Source: Methylibium sp964616015
Lineage (GTDB): Bacteria > Pseudomonadota > Gammaproteobacteria > Burkholderiales > Burkholderiaceae_C
Reading direction: 5' to 3'
Assembly (NCBI GenBank): GCA_964616015.1
Contig: CAZTTC010000050.1
Location: 1-16,809, forward strand
Length of the DNA: 16,809 nucleotides
How positions within the stretch are numbered: position 1 is the first letter of the stretch; each line of letters opens with the position of its first letter. The notes below the pieces were generated by a model that was not told the DNA's origin, ran no database searches, and saw nothing but the letters and a program-made list of their open reading frames with translations. Below are positions 1 through 7,581 of this stretch, in pieces. The position numbers and the translations under genes are program-made.

Positions 1-39
1 TCGCTGTCTCGCCTGAGGCGCATGTCGGACACACCCTGA
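1..39 (+). CDS. Possible C-terminal tail of a gene entering from the left
   Basis: Frame 1 is open from the window edge to a TGA at 37-39 and would encode the last 12 residues SLSRLRRMSDTP of an upstream protein. This is far too short to identify and could be chance. The following 70 bases to the next start hold no other gene. Confidence 0.2.
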   Translation, partial: SLSRLRRMSDTP

Positions 40-110
40 TCATTTGTTAAGGCGCTGGATCGATCCGCGCCGCACAGTCGGCTCCCGTGTGCACAGCCAA
101 GGAGCCGACC

Positions 111-986
111 ATGCAGACCCGAGACTTCTTCGTACGGAGCGCCATCGTCGCGGCTGCACTTGCAGTCACGGGCGGCGCGGTGCTGGCGTGGCTGGCATCG
201 CGCACCGAAGCCGACATCGCTGCCCACCGCGAGCGAGTGGTCGTGCAGGCACGACAGGCGGCACCGGCCGCCGCGTCGGCCACGGCTCTTGCGGCCCTGC
301 CCGCGCCCGTGCAGCGGTACTTCGCCTTCACCTTCCGCGGCGCCCCTCCACCGCAGGCCAGCCACGTGGAACTCGCGATGGAGGGCCGCTTCAGGCGGCC
401 GCGCAGCGACACCTTCACACCCACGCGCGCAGAGCAGACGATTGCGGTCCACACACCGGCGTTGGTGTTTGCCGCGACCACGCCGCTGCTGCCCGGCGTT
501 CCGGCGCTGACCGCGCGTGCCTACGACGCCTACGCTGGCGGTCAGATGGAGATGAAGGCCAAGCTGCTCTCGGCCATCACCGTGGTCGACGAGCCCGCCT
601 CGCCGACGCTGAACCGGATCTCCTTGCGGCGCTGGCTGCTGGAAAGCCCGCTGTATCCGATGGCACTGCTGCCCGGTAGTGCGGTGCGCTGGGAGGCGAT
701 GGACATCAACCGCGCGCGGGCCACCGTGACACTGGGCACCGACAGTGCATCCATGGTGGCCACCTTCGGCAGCGACGGGCGTCTGCTGCGCTTTGACGCC
801 GAGGAGGACGGCGACCTGCGCACGTCGTATCACGGCTCGGGCGAGCACGCATCGCGCGACGACTACGAGGCGGTGGAAGGCATGATGCTGCCCCGACGCT
901 TTGTCATTGCACGAGCGGCGGCCGGCCGGATCCTGCCGTTCTGGGAAGGGCGTGTCACGCAGATCCGCTTCGTGTCCGGAGACTGA
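111..986 (+). CDS. Membrane-anchored DUF6544/DUF6920-like protein
   Basis: A 291-residue protein of unknown function. I chose the ATG at 111 because an AAGGAG ribosome-binding site lies 6-7 nt before it; an in-frame ATG at 87 has no such site. Residues about 7-31 form one hydrophobic segment (signal anchor), so the rest probably lies in the periplasm. The motif LPAPVQRYF near residue 63, the arginine/tryptophan motif LRRWLLESPLYP near residue 175 and the following LLPGSAVRWE are features I associate with the DUF6544/DUF6920 families, whose role is not established. The gene ends 2 nt before the next start, so it forms a unit with the LysE-type exporter. The family call is by recognition of motifs, not alignment; the reading frame itself is secure. 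Confidence 0.8.
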   Translation: MQTRDFFVRSAIVAAALAVTGGAVLAWLASRTEADIAAHRERVVVQARQAAPAAASATALAALPAPVQRYFAFTFRGAPPPQASHVELAMEGRFRRPRSDTFTPTRAEQTIAVHTPALVFAATTPLLPGVPALTARAYDAYAGGQMEMKAKLLSAITVVDEPASPTLNRISLRRWLLESPLYPMALLPGSAVRWEAMDINRARATVTLGTDSASMVATFGSDGRLLRFDAEEDGDLRTSYHGSGEHASRDDYEAVEGMMLPRRFVIARAAAGRILPFWEGRVTQIRFVSGD

Positions 987-988
987 CC

Positions 989-1633
989 GTGTCGTCGGCC
1001 ACCCTGCTTGCTTTCGCTGGTGTCGCGCTGCTGTGCGTCGCCACACCAGGCCCGACCACCCTGCTCGCCCTCAGCAATGGCTCGCGCTTCGGCTTGCGTG
1101 CGGCGCTGCCCGGCATGGCCGGCGCGGTGGCCTCAGACTTCCTGCTGATAGCCGCAGCTGCCGCTGGGTTGAGCACGCTGCTAGCGGCATCGGTGTCGGC
1201 GTTTGCAGTCGTCAAATGGGTGGGGGTGGCTTACTTGGCCTACCTCGGCGCGAGGCTGCTGCAGACGCAACCGGCGGCACCACCGCTGCATGCCGCAAAC
1301 GCGCGCGAGGGTCCGCCTGCGGCCTGTGCCATGTTCACTCGCAGCCTCATGGTCGCCGCGACCAACCCGAAGGCCTATCTTTTCTTCGCCGCTCTGCTAC
1401 CGCAGTTTGTGGACACAGGACGGCCACAGGCTGTGCAATACGTGGTGTTGGCAACGATCTTCGGCTTGCTTGATCTGGCCACGATGACCATCTATGCCGC
1501 TGCTGGCGAGGGCGCTGCGCGACGGCTCGAGGGTGCATCATCGCGCATCTGGATCGACCGCTTCAGTGGCGCTGCGCTGCTGCTGCTGGCGACCGGACTT
1601 GCGATGTTGCGCCGGCCGGCCGTGAACGCATGA
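989..1633 (+). CDS. LysE/RhtB family amino-acid exporter
   Basis: A 214-residue inner-membrane protein of the LysE/RhtB family, which exports amino acids or similar small metabolites. It is the usual family length and has about six hydrophobic segments. The N-terminal signature is clear: CVATPGPTTLLALSNGSRFG (residues 16-35) carries the conserved TPGP followed by a Gly-rich turn, and TNPKAYLFFAALLPQF near residue 126 matches the conserved NPK-FF-PQF region. The start is GTG, 2 nt after the previous stop; a GGAG ribosome-binding site overlaps the end of the upstream gene. The substrate cannot be read from the sequence. Pairing with the DUF6544-like protein is close enough to suggest co-transcription. 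Confidence 0.9.
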   Translation: MSSATLLAFAGVALLCVATPGPTTLLALSNGSRFGLRAALPGMAGAVASDFLLIAAAAAGLSTLLAASVSAFAVVKWVGVAYLAYLGARLLQTQPAAPPLHAANAREGPPAACAMFTRSLMVAATNPKAYLFFAALLPQFVDTGRPQAVQYVVLATIFGLLDLATMTIYAAAGEGAARRLEGASSRIWIDRFSGAALLLLATGLAMLRRPAVNA

Positions 1634-1886
1634 CATGGGCCCGGTCCGAAGGGCTTCCGTTTTGCTGTGACGCGCGGGTGCTTGGCCCCGCAAAGTCCCA
1701 TTCATGGGTGAACTGTGCTGAGGGCTGGAGCGGCACGCCCGCCGGAAGCTGTGTCCGCCAATACGGCGACTTCGCAACCGCTTCGCGCCCGAGCGTCGCG
1801 CTGCCCACAGTCGCGTGGTTCAGCATGGGCCAGAGCAATGCTGACGAGACCCGTTCTTCTGCGACGCCGGTACGTGTGCTCCCGCG
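1634..1886. other. Gap between convergent genes with no recognisable feature
   Basis: About 250 bases separate the LysE-type gene from the 3' end of the minus-strand oxidoreductase. A reading frame starts at 1630 inside an ATGA overlap with the exporter and runs to 1944, but its protein is rich in Ser, Cys and Trp, has no recognisable domain and overlaps the oxidoreductase end. A small hairpin (GCGGG and CCCGC arms, about 1676-1693) lacks a T-run. I see no RNA gene, repeat or convincing terminator. Confidence 0.5.
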
Positions 1887-3260
1887 TCAGGTCGGCTTGA
1901 GCTGCTGCAGCAAGGTCGGCAGCAGTTCGCTCACCGTCGGGTGAATGTGCACGGCCCGCGAGATGACGGTGGACGGCAGGTCAGCAGCCATGATGTCCAG
2001 CAGCGAATGCACCACCTCGTCACCATTCATGCCGAGGATGGCTGCACCGAGGATGCGCTGTGTTTCGGCGTCGACCAGCACCTTCATGAAACCCTGGGTC
2101 TCGCCGGCTTCGCGGGCGCGGCCGACGCGCTGCATCGGCATCTTCGCGCGCAGCACGCGCTTGCCGCTGGCCAGGGCTTCGGTTTCCGTCATGCCGACGC
2201 GGCCGAGCGCGGGGTCGATGAAGAGCGCGTAGCACGGGATGCGGTCGCTGATGCGGCGCGGGTCACCGTCGAACAGGTTCGCCACCACGATTTCGTGGTC
2301 GTTCCATGAGGTGTGCGTGAACGCACCCCGTCCGTTGCAGTCCCCAACGGCCCACACGCCGTTGGCGCTAGTACGGCACTGATCGTCGACCTCGATGGAG
2401 CCGCGGGCGTCGGTGCGGATGCCGGCAAGCTCGAGCCCGAGCCCGTCGGTGTTGGGCTGGCGGCCGACCGCCAGCAGCACGTGGCTGCCGGTGATGCCAT
2501 CACCACCACCGCAGGCGGCGCCAACGACGATTCCATTGCTTGCCGGCGCGAGCGACAGGCATTCGGCGCCCAGCTCGAAGCGCACGCCTTCGGCCTCGAG
2601 GATCGCGCGGATCCCGTCGGACACGTCGGCGTCCTCGCGCGGCAGCAGCCGCGCCGACCGCTCCACCACTGTCACCGCGGCGCCGAGGCGGCGCATGAGC
2701 TGAGCGAACTCCAGGCCGATGTAGCTGCCGCCGACGACCACCAGGTGCTCGGGAACCGCATCCAGTTGCATCACCGACACGTTGTCCAGCGTCGTCACCG
2801 TGTCGATGCCCGGCAGCGCGGGGCGCACCGCGCGCCCGCCGACATTGAGGAAGATGCGCGGCGCGCTTAGGCGGCGCCCGGCCACCGCCAGCGTGCCCGG
2901 GCCGACGAACGAGGCGTCGCCGACGACGACCTCGGTGCCATTCAAGCCGCGCATCCAGGATTCCACGGCCTCGCGCGATTTCGCGACGATCGCGTCCTTG
3001 CGCGCCATCACGCGAGCCATGTCCACGCGCAGGTCCGCCACGTCGAAGCCGAACTCGGCGCCGCGCTGCGCGAGCCGGATGGCGCGCGCGCTGGCCACCA
3101 GCGTCTTGGTCGGGACACAACCGACGTTGACGCAGGTGCCGCCGAAGTGATGCCGCTCAATGACGGCCGTCTTCAGCCCTTCACGGCTGCAGCGGGCGGC
3201 GATGGCCGGCCCGGCCTGGCCGGCACCGACGATGATGGCGTCGAAGTTCTCGGTGTCCAT
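1887..3260 (-). CDS. Mercuric-reductase-like FAD disulfide oxidoreductase
   Basis: A 457-residue class I pyridine nucleotide-disulfide oxidoreductase. Residues 8-15 (AIIVGAGQ) bind FAD; the redox-active pair is C43 and C48 in GGTCVNVGCVPTK; VVVGGSYIGLEF near residue 170 is the NAD(P)H site; WAVGDCNG is the second FAD contact; HIHPTVSELLP near the C terminus supplies the catalytic H440/E445 dyad of the partner subunit. This gives a soluble homodimer that passes electrons from NAD(P)H to a disulfide or metal. It resembles MerA by sequence style but lacks both the N-terminal heavy-metal domain and the C-terminal Cys pair needed for Hg(II), and no mer genes are near. The true substrate is unknown. 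An upstream in-frame start at 3641 would add a non-conserved extension, so I chose the ATG at 3260, immediately before the Rossmann fold. Confidence 0.9.
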   Translation of the reverse strand: MDTENFDAIIVGAGQAGPAIAARCSREGLKTAVIERHHFGGTCVNVGCVPTKTLVASARAIRLAQRGAEFGFDVADLRVDMARVMARKDAIVAKSREAVESWMRGLNGTEVVVGDASFVGPGTLAVAGRRLSAPRIFLNVGGRAVRPALPGIDTVTTLDNVSVMQLDAVPEHLVVVGGSYIGLEFAQLMRRLGAAVTVVERSARLLPREDADVSDGIRAILEAEGVRFELGAECLSLAPASNGIVVGAACGGGDGITGSHVLLAVGRQPNTDGLGLELAGIRTDARGSIEVDDQCRTSANGVWAVGDCNGRGAFTHTSWNDHEIVVANLFDGDPRRISDRIPCYALFIDPALGRVGMTETEALASGKRVLRAKMPMQRVGRAREAGETQGFMKVLVDAETQRILGAAILGMNGDEVVHSLLDIMAADLPSTVISRAVHIHPTVSELLPTLLQQLKPT

Positions 3261-3513
3261 GGTCGCACTCGCAGCAGTGGGTCGAGCCGGCAGTATGGGT
3301 CGGTCGACAGGGATCAGGCCAGCCGACCGTGTGCAAGCCGGCGCCATGGGAGCCGGATGCCGGTCGCGCAGCCGGTGCCCCTCGCGGCGCCAGATACAGT
3401 CTCGCCATGCATGAGGATCAGAGTCTTCGCTGGGTCCGGAGCCGGGGAGAAGTCCGTGAGGCGTATCGCCGGCGGCCATCCGCACCAGCCGAACGCACGG
3501 GCGAACCACGACC
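3261..3513. promoter_or_regulatory. Divergent intergenic region, promoters not resolved
   Basis: This 253-bp gap separates the minus-strand oxidoreductase from the + strand AraC-type gene and must hold both promoters. A short frame from the ATG at 3408 (MHEDQSLRWVRS, 36 codons, TGA at 3517) overlaps the regulator start and could be a leader peptide, but nothing else supports it. A sequence resembling a -10 box (GATACAGT, about 3391-3398) is the only promoter-like element I noticed. Confidence 0.35.
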
Positions 3514-4629
3514 GTGACAGACGTCTTGCCTTGGGACCTGCTGCTGCGCGGTGCCGTGGGCGGCGTGCTGCTGTTCCATGCGGCAAACCTGATGGGCCGT
3601 GGGCCTCGGCCTGCCGCGCGCGCCGCGTTGGGGGTCTTCACGCTGTCACTGCTGGCCTACCTGTTCTGCCAACGCACGGCCTTGCTGATCCAGGTCCCCC
3701 GCCCACTGGTCTGGGTCGTGCTCGCCCTGTGCACCAGCTCGACGGCCTGGCTCTGGCTGGCCGCCCGCGGACTGTTCGACGACCGCTTCCGCTGGGACTG
3801 GCCATTCCTCGCAGCAGGCGCTGGCATGGTCGCGCTGGGCCTGTCCGCCAATGCGCCACGCCTTGAGGCCCTGCTGGCCGGCGGCGCGGACCCCGGCCCC
3901 GGGTCGTTGACCGCTGCGCATGCCATGGCGATGGTGGCCTTCACTGCCGCAGCGGTGTGGGAGGTGCTTCGCGGCTGGCGCGACGACCTGGTTGAACCTC
4001 GGCGCGTGGCCCGGCGCTGGGTCGCCCTGGGCATCGGCCTGTACGCCGCGATCGCGCTGGCCGTCGAGCTGGCCGTGCGCGATCGTCCGGTGGGCCTGCT
4101 GCTGCCGGCGATGCACGTGGCGGGCATCGGCCTGGTGGCGCTGGCGCTGGCCCTGCTCGTCGCGCGCCGGTCGCTCGACGCCGTCCTCGGGCTGCCGCCT
4201 GAGGTGGTCGACCCGGATCGCGCCGCGGAGTCGCCCTCCACCGTGGCACCGGCGCCGCAGGTGGCGCCCGAAGAGAGCCCGGCCCTCAAGCGGCTGCGCC
4301 AGGCCATGACCGAGCAGCACGCCTACCGCCGCGAGGGGCTGAGCGTGGCGGCCCTGGCTGCCGAACTGGGGATGGGCGAAGCGGCGCTGCGCGCCCTGAT
4401 CAACCAGCAACTCGGTTACCGCAACTTCAACGACTTCCTGCACCACCACCGGCTGCAGGAGGCAGCGGCGCGGCTGGCCAGCGAAGACCTGCCGATCCTG
4501 AGCATCGCGCTGGACTGCGGCTACGGGTCGATCGGACCGTTCAACCGGGCGTTTCGCCAGCGCTTCGGCATGACCCCCACCGAGTACCGCGCCGGCATGC
4601 GCCTGGCGCAGCCCAGGTCACCGGGCTGA
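3514..4629 (+). CDS. Membrane-embedded AraC-family transcriptional regulator
   Basis: A 371-residue protein with two parts. Residues about 8-220 contain roughly seven hydrophobic segments (near 8-25, 35-58, 63-88, 95-113, 129-152, 163-187, 191-219). Residues about 255-365 are an AraC-type double helix-turn-helix: LSVAALAAELGMGEAALRAL is the first helix pair, and ILSIALDCGYGSIGPFNRAF followed by RFGMTPTEYR is the conserved second pair and signature. The DNA-binding half therefore probably hangs in the cytoplasm from a membrane sensor. The start is GTG at 3514 with no strong ribosome-binding site. The gene sits 119 bp upstream of a sterol desaturase family gene, and that gap contains three 21-bp-phased repeats, so its likely target is that gene. 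The ligand is unknown. Confidence 0.9.
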   Translation: MTDVLPWDLLLRGAVGGVLLFHAANLMGRGPRPAARAALGVFTLSLLAYLFCQRTALLIQVPRPLVWVVLALCTSSTAWLWLAARGLFDDRFRWDWPFLAAGAGMVALGLSANAPRLEALLAGGADPGPGSLTAAHAMAMVAFTAAAVWEVLRGWRDDLVEPRRVARRWVALGIGLYAAIALAVELAVRDRPVGLLLPAMHVAGIGLVALALALLVARRSLDAVLGLPPEVVDPDRAAESPSTVAPAPQVAPEESPALKRLRQAMTEQHAYRREGLSVAALAAELGMGEAALRALINQQLGYRNFNDFLHHHRLQEAAARLASEDLPILSIALDCGYGSIGPFNRAFRQRFGMTPTEYRAGMRLAQPRSPG

Positions 4630-4635
4630 GGGCAG

Positions 4636-4695
4636 AACGGGATTCGGCGCGGTCTGGCGACGAATCGGCCAGACATCGCGACGAATCGGCAAGAC
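4636..4695 (+). promoter_or_regulatory. Three 21-bp-phased repeats, probable AraC-type operator
   Basis: Two 18-bp direct repeats, GCGACGAATCGGCCAGAC at 4657-4674 and GCGACGAATCGGCAAGAC at 4678-4695, differ at one base and start exactly 21 bp apart. A third, degenerate copy lies another 21 bp upstream: its core GATTCGGC (4641-4648) aligns with GAATCGGC at 4662-4669 and 4683-4690. Two-turn spacing of direct repeats is the classic arrangement for AraC-family dimers. The array lies between the AraC-type gene and the desaturase gene, 54 bp before the desaturase start. I could not place -35 and -10 boxes with confidence. Confidence 0.7.
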
Positions 4696-4696
4696 C

Positions 4697-4710
4697 GCCG
4701 GCGCGCCGGC
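4697..4710. repeat. Perfect 14-bp GC palindrome
   Basis: GCCGGCGCGCCGGC is a perfect palindrome lying 2 bp after the last operator-like repeat. It has no following T-run, so it is not a typical terminator. It could be a hairpin in the desaturase leader or a chance product of high GC content. Confidence 0.4.
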
Positions 4711-4748
4711 ACCGAGCATGAGGCTCTTCCATCCGACCGGAGCCTCCC

Positions 4749-5546
4749 ATGCAAGACCCGCCGCTGCCACCGTCCCTGGCACACATGGCACTGACCGTGC
4801 TGATGTCCGACTTCCTGCGCTATGCGCTCGCCGCGGGTGCGGTGTGGCTCGTCGTCAACGTGCTGCTGCGCCGCCGCCTGGCCGGCCGGCGCATCCTGGA
4901 CGCCGTGCCTGCGCCAGGCCAGGTGCGGCGCGAGATCGCCTATTCGCTATCGACGGTGTTGATCTTCGCGGCCAACGGGCTGTTGCTCTGGCTGCTGATC
5001 GCCAATGGCACGGTCGAGGTCTATCCGGACGTGTCACGCCGCGGCTGGGCCTGGTGGTGGGCGAGCCTGGTGCTGGTCATCGTCGTCCACGACGCCTGGT
5101 TCTACTGGACGCACCGCGCGCTGCATTTCCGGCGCTGGTTCCGCGCCGTGCACGGGCGTCACCACGCCTCGCTGCACCCGACCCCATGGGCGGCCTATGC
5201 CTTCCATCCGGTCGAGGCGCTGGTGCAGGCCGTGTTCCTGCCGCTGTTCCTGCTCGTGGTGCCGGTGCACGCCGGCGTGCTCGGGATCTTCCTGCTGCAC
5301 ATGATCCTGCGCAACGCCATCGGCCACTGTGCGCATGAGCTGTTCCCCTGGCGCTGGACGCCACGCGGCTGGCTCAGCTGGATCACGCCGGTCAGCCACC
5401 ACCACTTCCACCATGCGCGCAACCGCGGCAACTATGGCCTGTACTTTACTTGGTGGGATCGCTGGTGCGGGACCGAAGACCCGGAGTACCTGCGTTACGG
5501 TGACGAACGATTCGCCGCTGCTGGTCGCCGCGAGGCTGCAGCATGA
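4749..5546 (+). CDS. Sterol desaturase/fatty acid hydroxylase family protein (first copy)
   Basis: A 265-residue integral-membrane di-iron oxygenase of the fatty acid hydroxylase superfamily, which hydroxylates or desaturates lipids or other hydrophobic substrates. The histidine clusters that hold the two irons are present: HDAWFYWTHRALH (H114, H122, H126), HGRHH (H135, H138, H139), HCAHELFP (H193, H196) and SHHHFHHARNRGNYG (H217-H222). Hydrophobic segments lie near residues 22-40, 64-86, 100-115 and 158-185. A GGAG ribosome-binding site is 6 nt before the ATG. It follows the AraC-type regulator and its phased repeats and overlaps the DUF2147 gene by ATGA, suggesting one regulated two-gene unit. 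The substrate cannot be inferred. Confidence 0.92.
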   Translation: MQDPPLPPSLAHMALTVLMSDFLRYALAAGAVWLVVNVLLRRRLAGRRILDAVPAPGQVRREIAYSLSTVLIFAANGLLLWLLIANGTVEVYPDVSRRGWAWWWASLVLVIVVHDAWFYWTHRALHFRRWFRAVHGRHHASLHPTPWAAYAFHPVEALVQAVFLPLFLLVVPVHAGVLGIFLLHMILRNAIGHCAHELFPWRWTPRGWLSWITPVSHHHFHHARNRGNYGLYFTWWDRWCGTEDPEYLRYGDERFAAAGRREAAA

Positions 5547-5965
5547 AGGCGGCCCCGCTCTGGCTGGCCCTGGCGGCGACAGCTTCATCCGCCGCCGAAC
5601 CGGGGCGTGGTCTGCAGGGCGAGTGGTGGACGCCAGGCTTCAATGCCCGCGTGCGCATCGAGGCCTGCGGCGCCGATGCGGTGTGCGGGCGCATCGTCTG
5701 GCTGTGGGACGACAAGCCCCAGGGCATTGCCGACAAGACACCCTTGATCGGAAAGCCGGTCATCGACCAGATGAAGCCGTCGGAGCCAGGCCAATGGCGC
5801 GGCGGGCGACTCTACAACCCGGAGGACGGCCGCGACTACAAGGGATCGCTGCAACTGCGCTCGGACTCGACCCTGGTCGTCAGCGGCTGCGTGCTGTTCG
5901 TCTGCCAGACCCAGGTCTGGCGACGCGCCGACCCGGCACGGTGCCCGCCGGTGGCAGCGCCCTGA
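5543..5965 (+). CDS. DUF2147 domain secreted protein
   Basis: A 140-residue exported protein. Residues 1-18 form a signal peptide with a likely cut after the SAA at 16-18. The mature part matches DUF2147: an opening LQGEWWTPGFNARVRIEAC, a central GLxIW-like strand pair, then a conserved RLYNPEDGRDYKGSLQL (89-105) and a closing SGCVLFVCQTQVWRR. Four of its Cys (C42, C48, C116, C121) could form two disulfides. The family has no established biochemical role and is thought to be a small periplasmic beta barrel. Its start overlaps the desaturase stop (ATGA at 5543-5546), so translation is probably coupled, linking its job to that of the desaturase. It ends 14 bp from the convergent TonB-like gene. 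Confidence 0.88.
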   Translation: MKAAPLWLALAATASSAAEPGRGLQGEWWTPGFNARVRIEACGADAVCGRIVWLWDDKPQGIADKTPLIGKPVIDQMKPSEPGQWRGGRLYNPEDGRDYKGSLQLRSDSTLVVSGCVLFVCQTQVWRRADPARCPPVAAP

Positions 5966-5979
5966 CCAGCGCCCCACGC

Positions 5980-6867
5980 TCATCGACCGGCTTTGCTGGA
6001 TCCCCATCCCCATTGGTCCATCAGACGTCGGTCTCGTGCGCTTTCTGCCTCTATCGAATCCTGCGGCAAGTGTTTGAGGCAATCCTCGAGTGCCTGGGGG
6101 TCCGGCTTGTCGGGTGGCTTGGCCCGCACCGGCGCTCGGGCTGAGGTTCCATCCCAGGCGAACGGATTGCTGAACACCGGCGGGTCGGGCAGGCAGTCGT
6201 CCTTGTAAAGCGGGGGGTCGTCCGACGCGAACGGCGAGAAGGAGATGGTCTTCTCGAAGATCAAGGGCTGTCCGGTCGGCGTGACCGGCCATTGCGGCAT
6301 GCTCCCGATGGCCTGGCGGGCCAGTCGTTCGGCAACAGCCGACGTGGACCACAGCGTGTCGAGCCGGGTCAAGCTGCCATCGGGCGCGATTTCGATCCGG
6401 AACCGGACCATGCCCTGGTCAGGGCCTTCGACCGCCGTTCCCATCATGCTGCGGATCTGCTGTCCCCAGGTGTAGCGGTAGCCCTTGCTGTTCTTGAGCT
6501 TGTACGTCGAGGCGAAGGCCCATTCTTCTGCCGTGGGCGCCGATGGCGCAGCCATGGATGCAGGCTGGCGCGGCGTGACCGCCTCGGCCACCATTGGGGC
6601 GTCCGGCACGGGCAGGGGCGGAAGCGGCACGCGCGGAGCATCCGCGGCGCGTATCGAGAGCTCGGGCTCTGGCACGGACTGCTCCGACTGAGGCGGCCGG
6701 AGGATCAGCACCGTGACCTGTTGCTCGCGCGCCGGCTGGGCCCGTTTGTCCGTGATCGCGGCCATGTTCGTGAAGGCCAGTGAGATCACCAGCGCATGAA
6801 GGGCCAGCGAGATGGCCATGCCAACGACGGGTCGGACGCCGGCGTAGGGTCCGGCATGGGTCGACAT
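5980..6867 (-). CDS. TonB-like periplasmic-spanning protein
   Basis: A 295-residue protein. Residues about 10-34 form one N-terminal membrane segment, followed by a proline-rich linker (to about residue 110, with PLPPLPVPDAP) and a C-terminal region near 125-215 with a TonB/TolA-like pattern (VRFRIEIAPDGSLTRLDTLW, then ARQAIGSMPQWP). This is the layout of energy transducers that link the inner membrane to outer-membrane receptors. An extra tail of about 80 residues (216-295), proline-rich and with two Cys, is unusual for TonB. No exbB/exbD or receptor gene is nearby, so a role in TonB-type transport is uncertain. I chose the ATG at 6867; a TTG two codons earlier (6873) is possible, and neither has a clear ribosome-binding site. 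It starts 22 nt after the ArsR-rhodanese stop and is probably co-transcribed. Confidence 0.75.
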   Translation of the reverse strand: MSTHAGPYAGVRPVVGMAISLALHALVISLAFTNMAAITDKRAQPAREQQVTVLILRPPQSEQSVPEPELSIRAADAPRVPLPPLPVPDAPMVAEAVTPRQPASMAAPSAPTAEEWAFASTYKLKNSKGYRYTWGQQIRSMMGTAVEGPDQGMVRFRIEIAPDGSLTRLDTLWSTSAVAERLARQAIGSMPQWPVTPTGQPLIFEKTISFSPFASDDPPLYKDDCLPDPPVFSNPFAWDGTSARAPVRAKPPDKPDPQALEDCLKHLPQDSIEAESARDRRLMDQWGWGSSKAGR

Positions 6868-6889
6868 GGCCAAGGAATTCAGTGCGCCA

Positions 6890-7552
6890 CTACGGCCGCG
6901 TCAGCGGCAGTCCTGCCGCCTGCCATTCGCTGACGCCGTCGGATGTCTTGCGCGCACGGAAGCCGCGCCGCTTCAGCAACGCCACGGCCTCATCGGACAT
7001 CAGGCAGAAGGGGCCGCGGCAGTAGGCGACGATCTCGACATCCTTCGGTAGTTCCGACAGTCGCTGCGCGAGTTCGGCCAGCGGCATCGAGCGCGCAAAC
7101 GGCAGATGCGCCGTCTCGTACTCCTGTGGCGGCCGTACATCGAGAACGACGACCTCGCCGCGCTTGGCTTGCGCCATCAGCTCCTTGCGGCCGACCTTGG
7201 ACAGCTGCTCGGGCTCCGCCATCATCTGCTGCACGGCCAGGCGCAGCTCGACCAGGTGCTCTTCGGCGACCTGGCGCAGCGTGACGCCGAGCTGCGCCAC
7301 GTCCTGCCCGCTCAGGCGGTAGAGCATGCGCTTGCCGTCGCGGCGGCTCTGCACCAGACGCGCTTCCTTCAGCGCCTTCAGGTGTGCGCTGGCCAGCTTG
7401 ATGTCGACCGCCACGGCCTCGGCAACCGCTTCCACCGACTTCTCGCCTTGCGCCAGCATCTCCAGCATCTCCAGCCGCTTCGGACTGCCCAATGCCTTGC
7501 CCACACGGGCGACCTGTTCGTAGAGAAGATCCTTGAGCGCGCGGTTATCCAT
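6890..7552 (-). CDS. ArsR-family repressor fused to a rhodanese domain
   Basis: A 220-residue protein. Residues about 5-95 are an ArsR-type winged helix: ALGSPKRLEMLEML, then VDIKLASAHLKALKEARLV as recognition helix and GKRMLYRL as the wing. Residues about 115-218 are a rhodanese domain: VVVLDVRPPQEYETAHLPFA, the active-site loop YCRGPFC (C178, C183) and a closing GVSEWQAAGLP. The ArsR part has no Cys, so it lacks the usual metal-binding or SqrR/BigR-type thiols; the only Cys are in the rhodanese loop. A sulfur or persulfide signal read by that loop is an inference. Starts at 7552, 7561 and 7597 are possible; I chose 7552 because the operator and -10 box cover the others. It is divergent from a desaturase gene and upstream of the TonB-like gene. 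Confidence 0.88.
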   Translation of the reverse strand: MDNRALKDLLYEQVARVGKALGSPKRLEMLEMLAQGEKSVEAVAEAVAVDIKLASAHLKALKEARLVQSRRDGKRMLYRLSGQDVAQLGVTLRQVAEEHLVELRLAVQQMMAEPEQLSKVGRKELMAQAKRGEVVVLDVRPPQEYETAHLPFARSMPLAELAQRLSELPKDVEIVAYCRGPFCLMSDEAVALLKRRGFRARKTSDGVSEWQAAGLPLTRP

Positions 7553-7557
7553 GGTGT

Positions 7558-7581
7558 ACATTCTAACGATCTTGCGAATGT
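7558..7581. promoter_or_regulatory. Hyphenated palindrome, probable ArsR-type operator
   Basis: ACATTC (7558-7563) and GAATGT (7576-7581) are perfect inverted arms around a 12-bp spacer with a central GATC (7568-7571). On the minus strand the palindrome runs between a -35-like TTGCAC (7587-7582) and overlaps a good -10 box TAGAAT (7565-7560), 16 bp apart. Binding here would block transcription of the ArsR-rhodanese gene, the usual autorepression, and could also affect the desaturase gene, which starts 51 bp away on the other side. Confidence 0.65.

Noticed and set aside
1630..1944. A 104-codon + strand frame overlapping the LysE-type stop by ATGA
   Set aside because: The protein is rich in Ser, Cys and Trp, has no recognisable domain, and its last 58 bases run into the antisense of a solid oxidoreductase gene. 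The overlap alone is not enough.
3261..3641. Extending the oxidoreductase upstream to a start at 3641
   Set aside because: The extra 127 residues are Arg/Pro-rich, overlap the divergent AraC-type gene and precede a complete FAD-binding fold that starts naturally at 3260.
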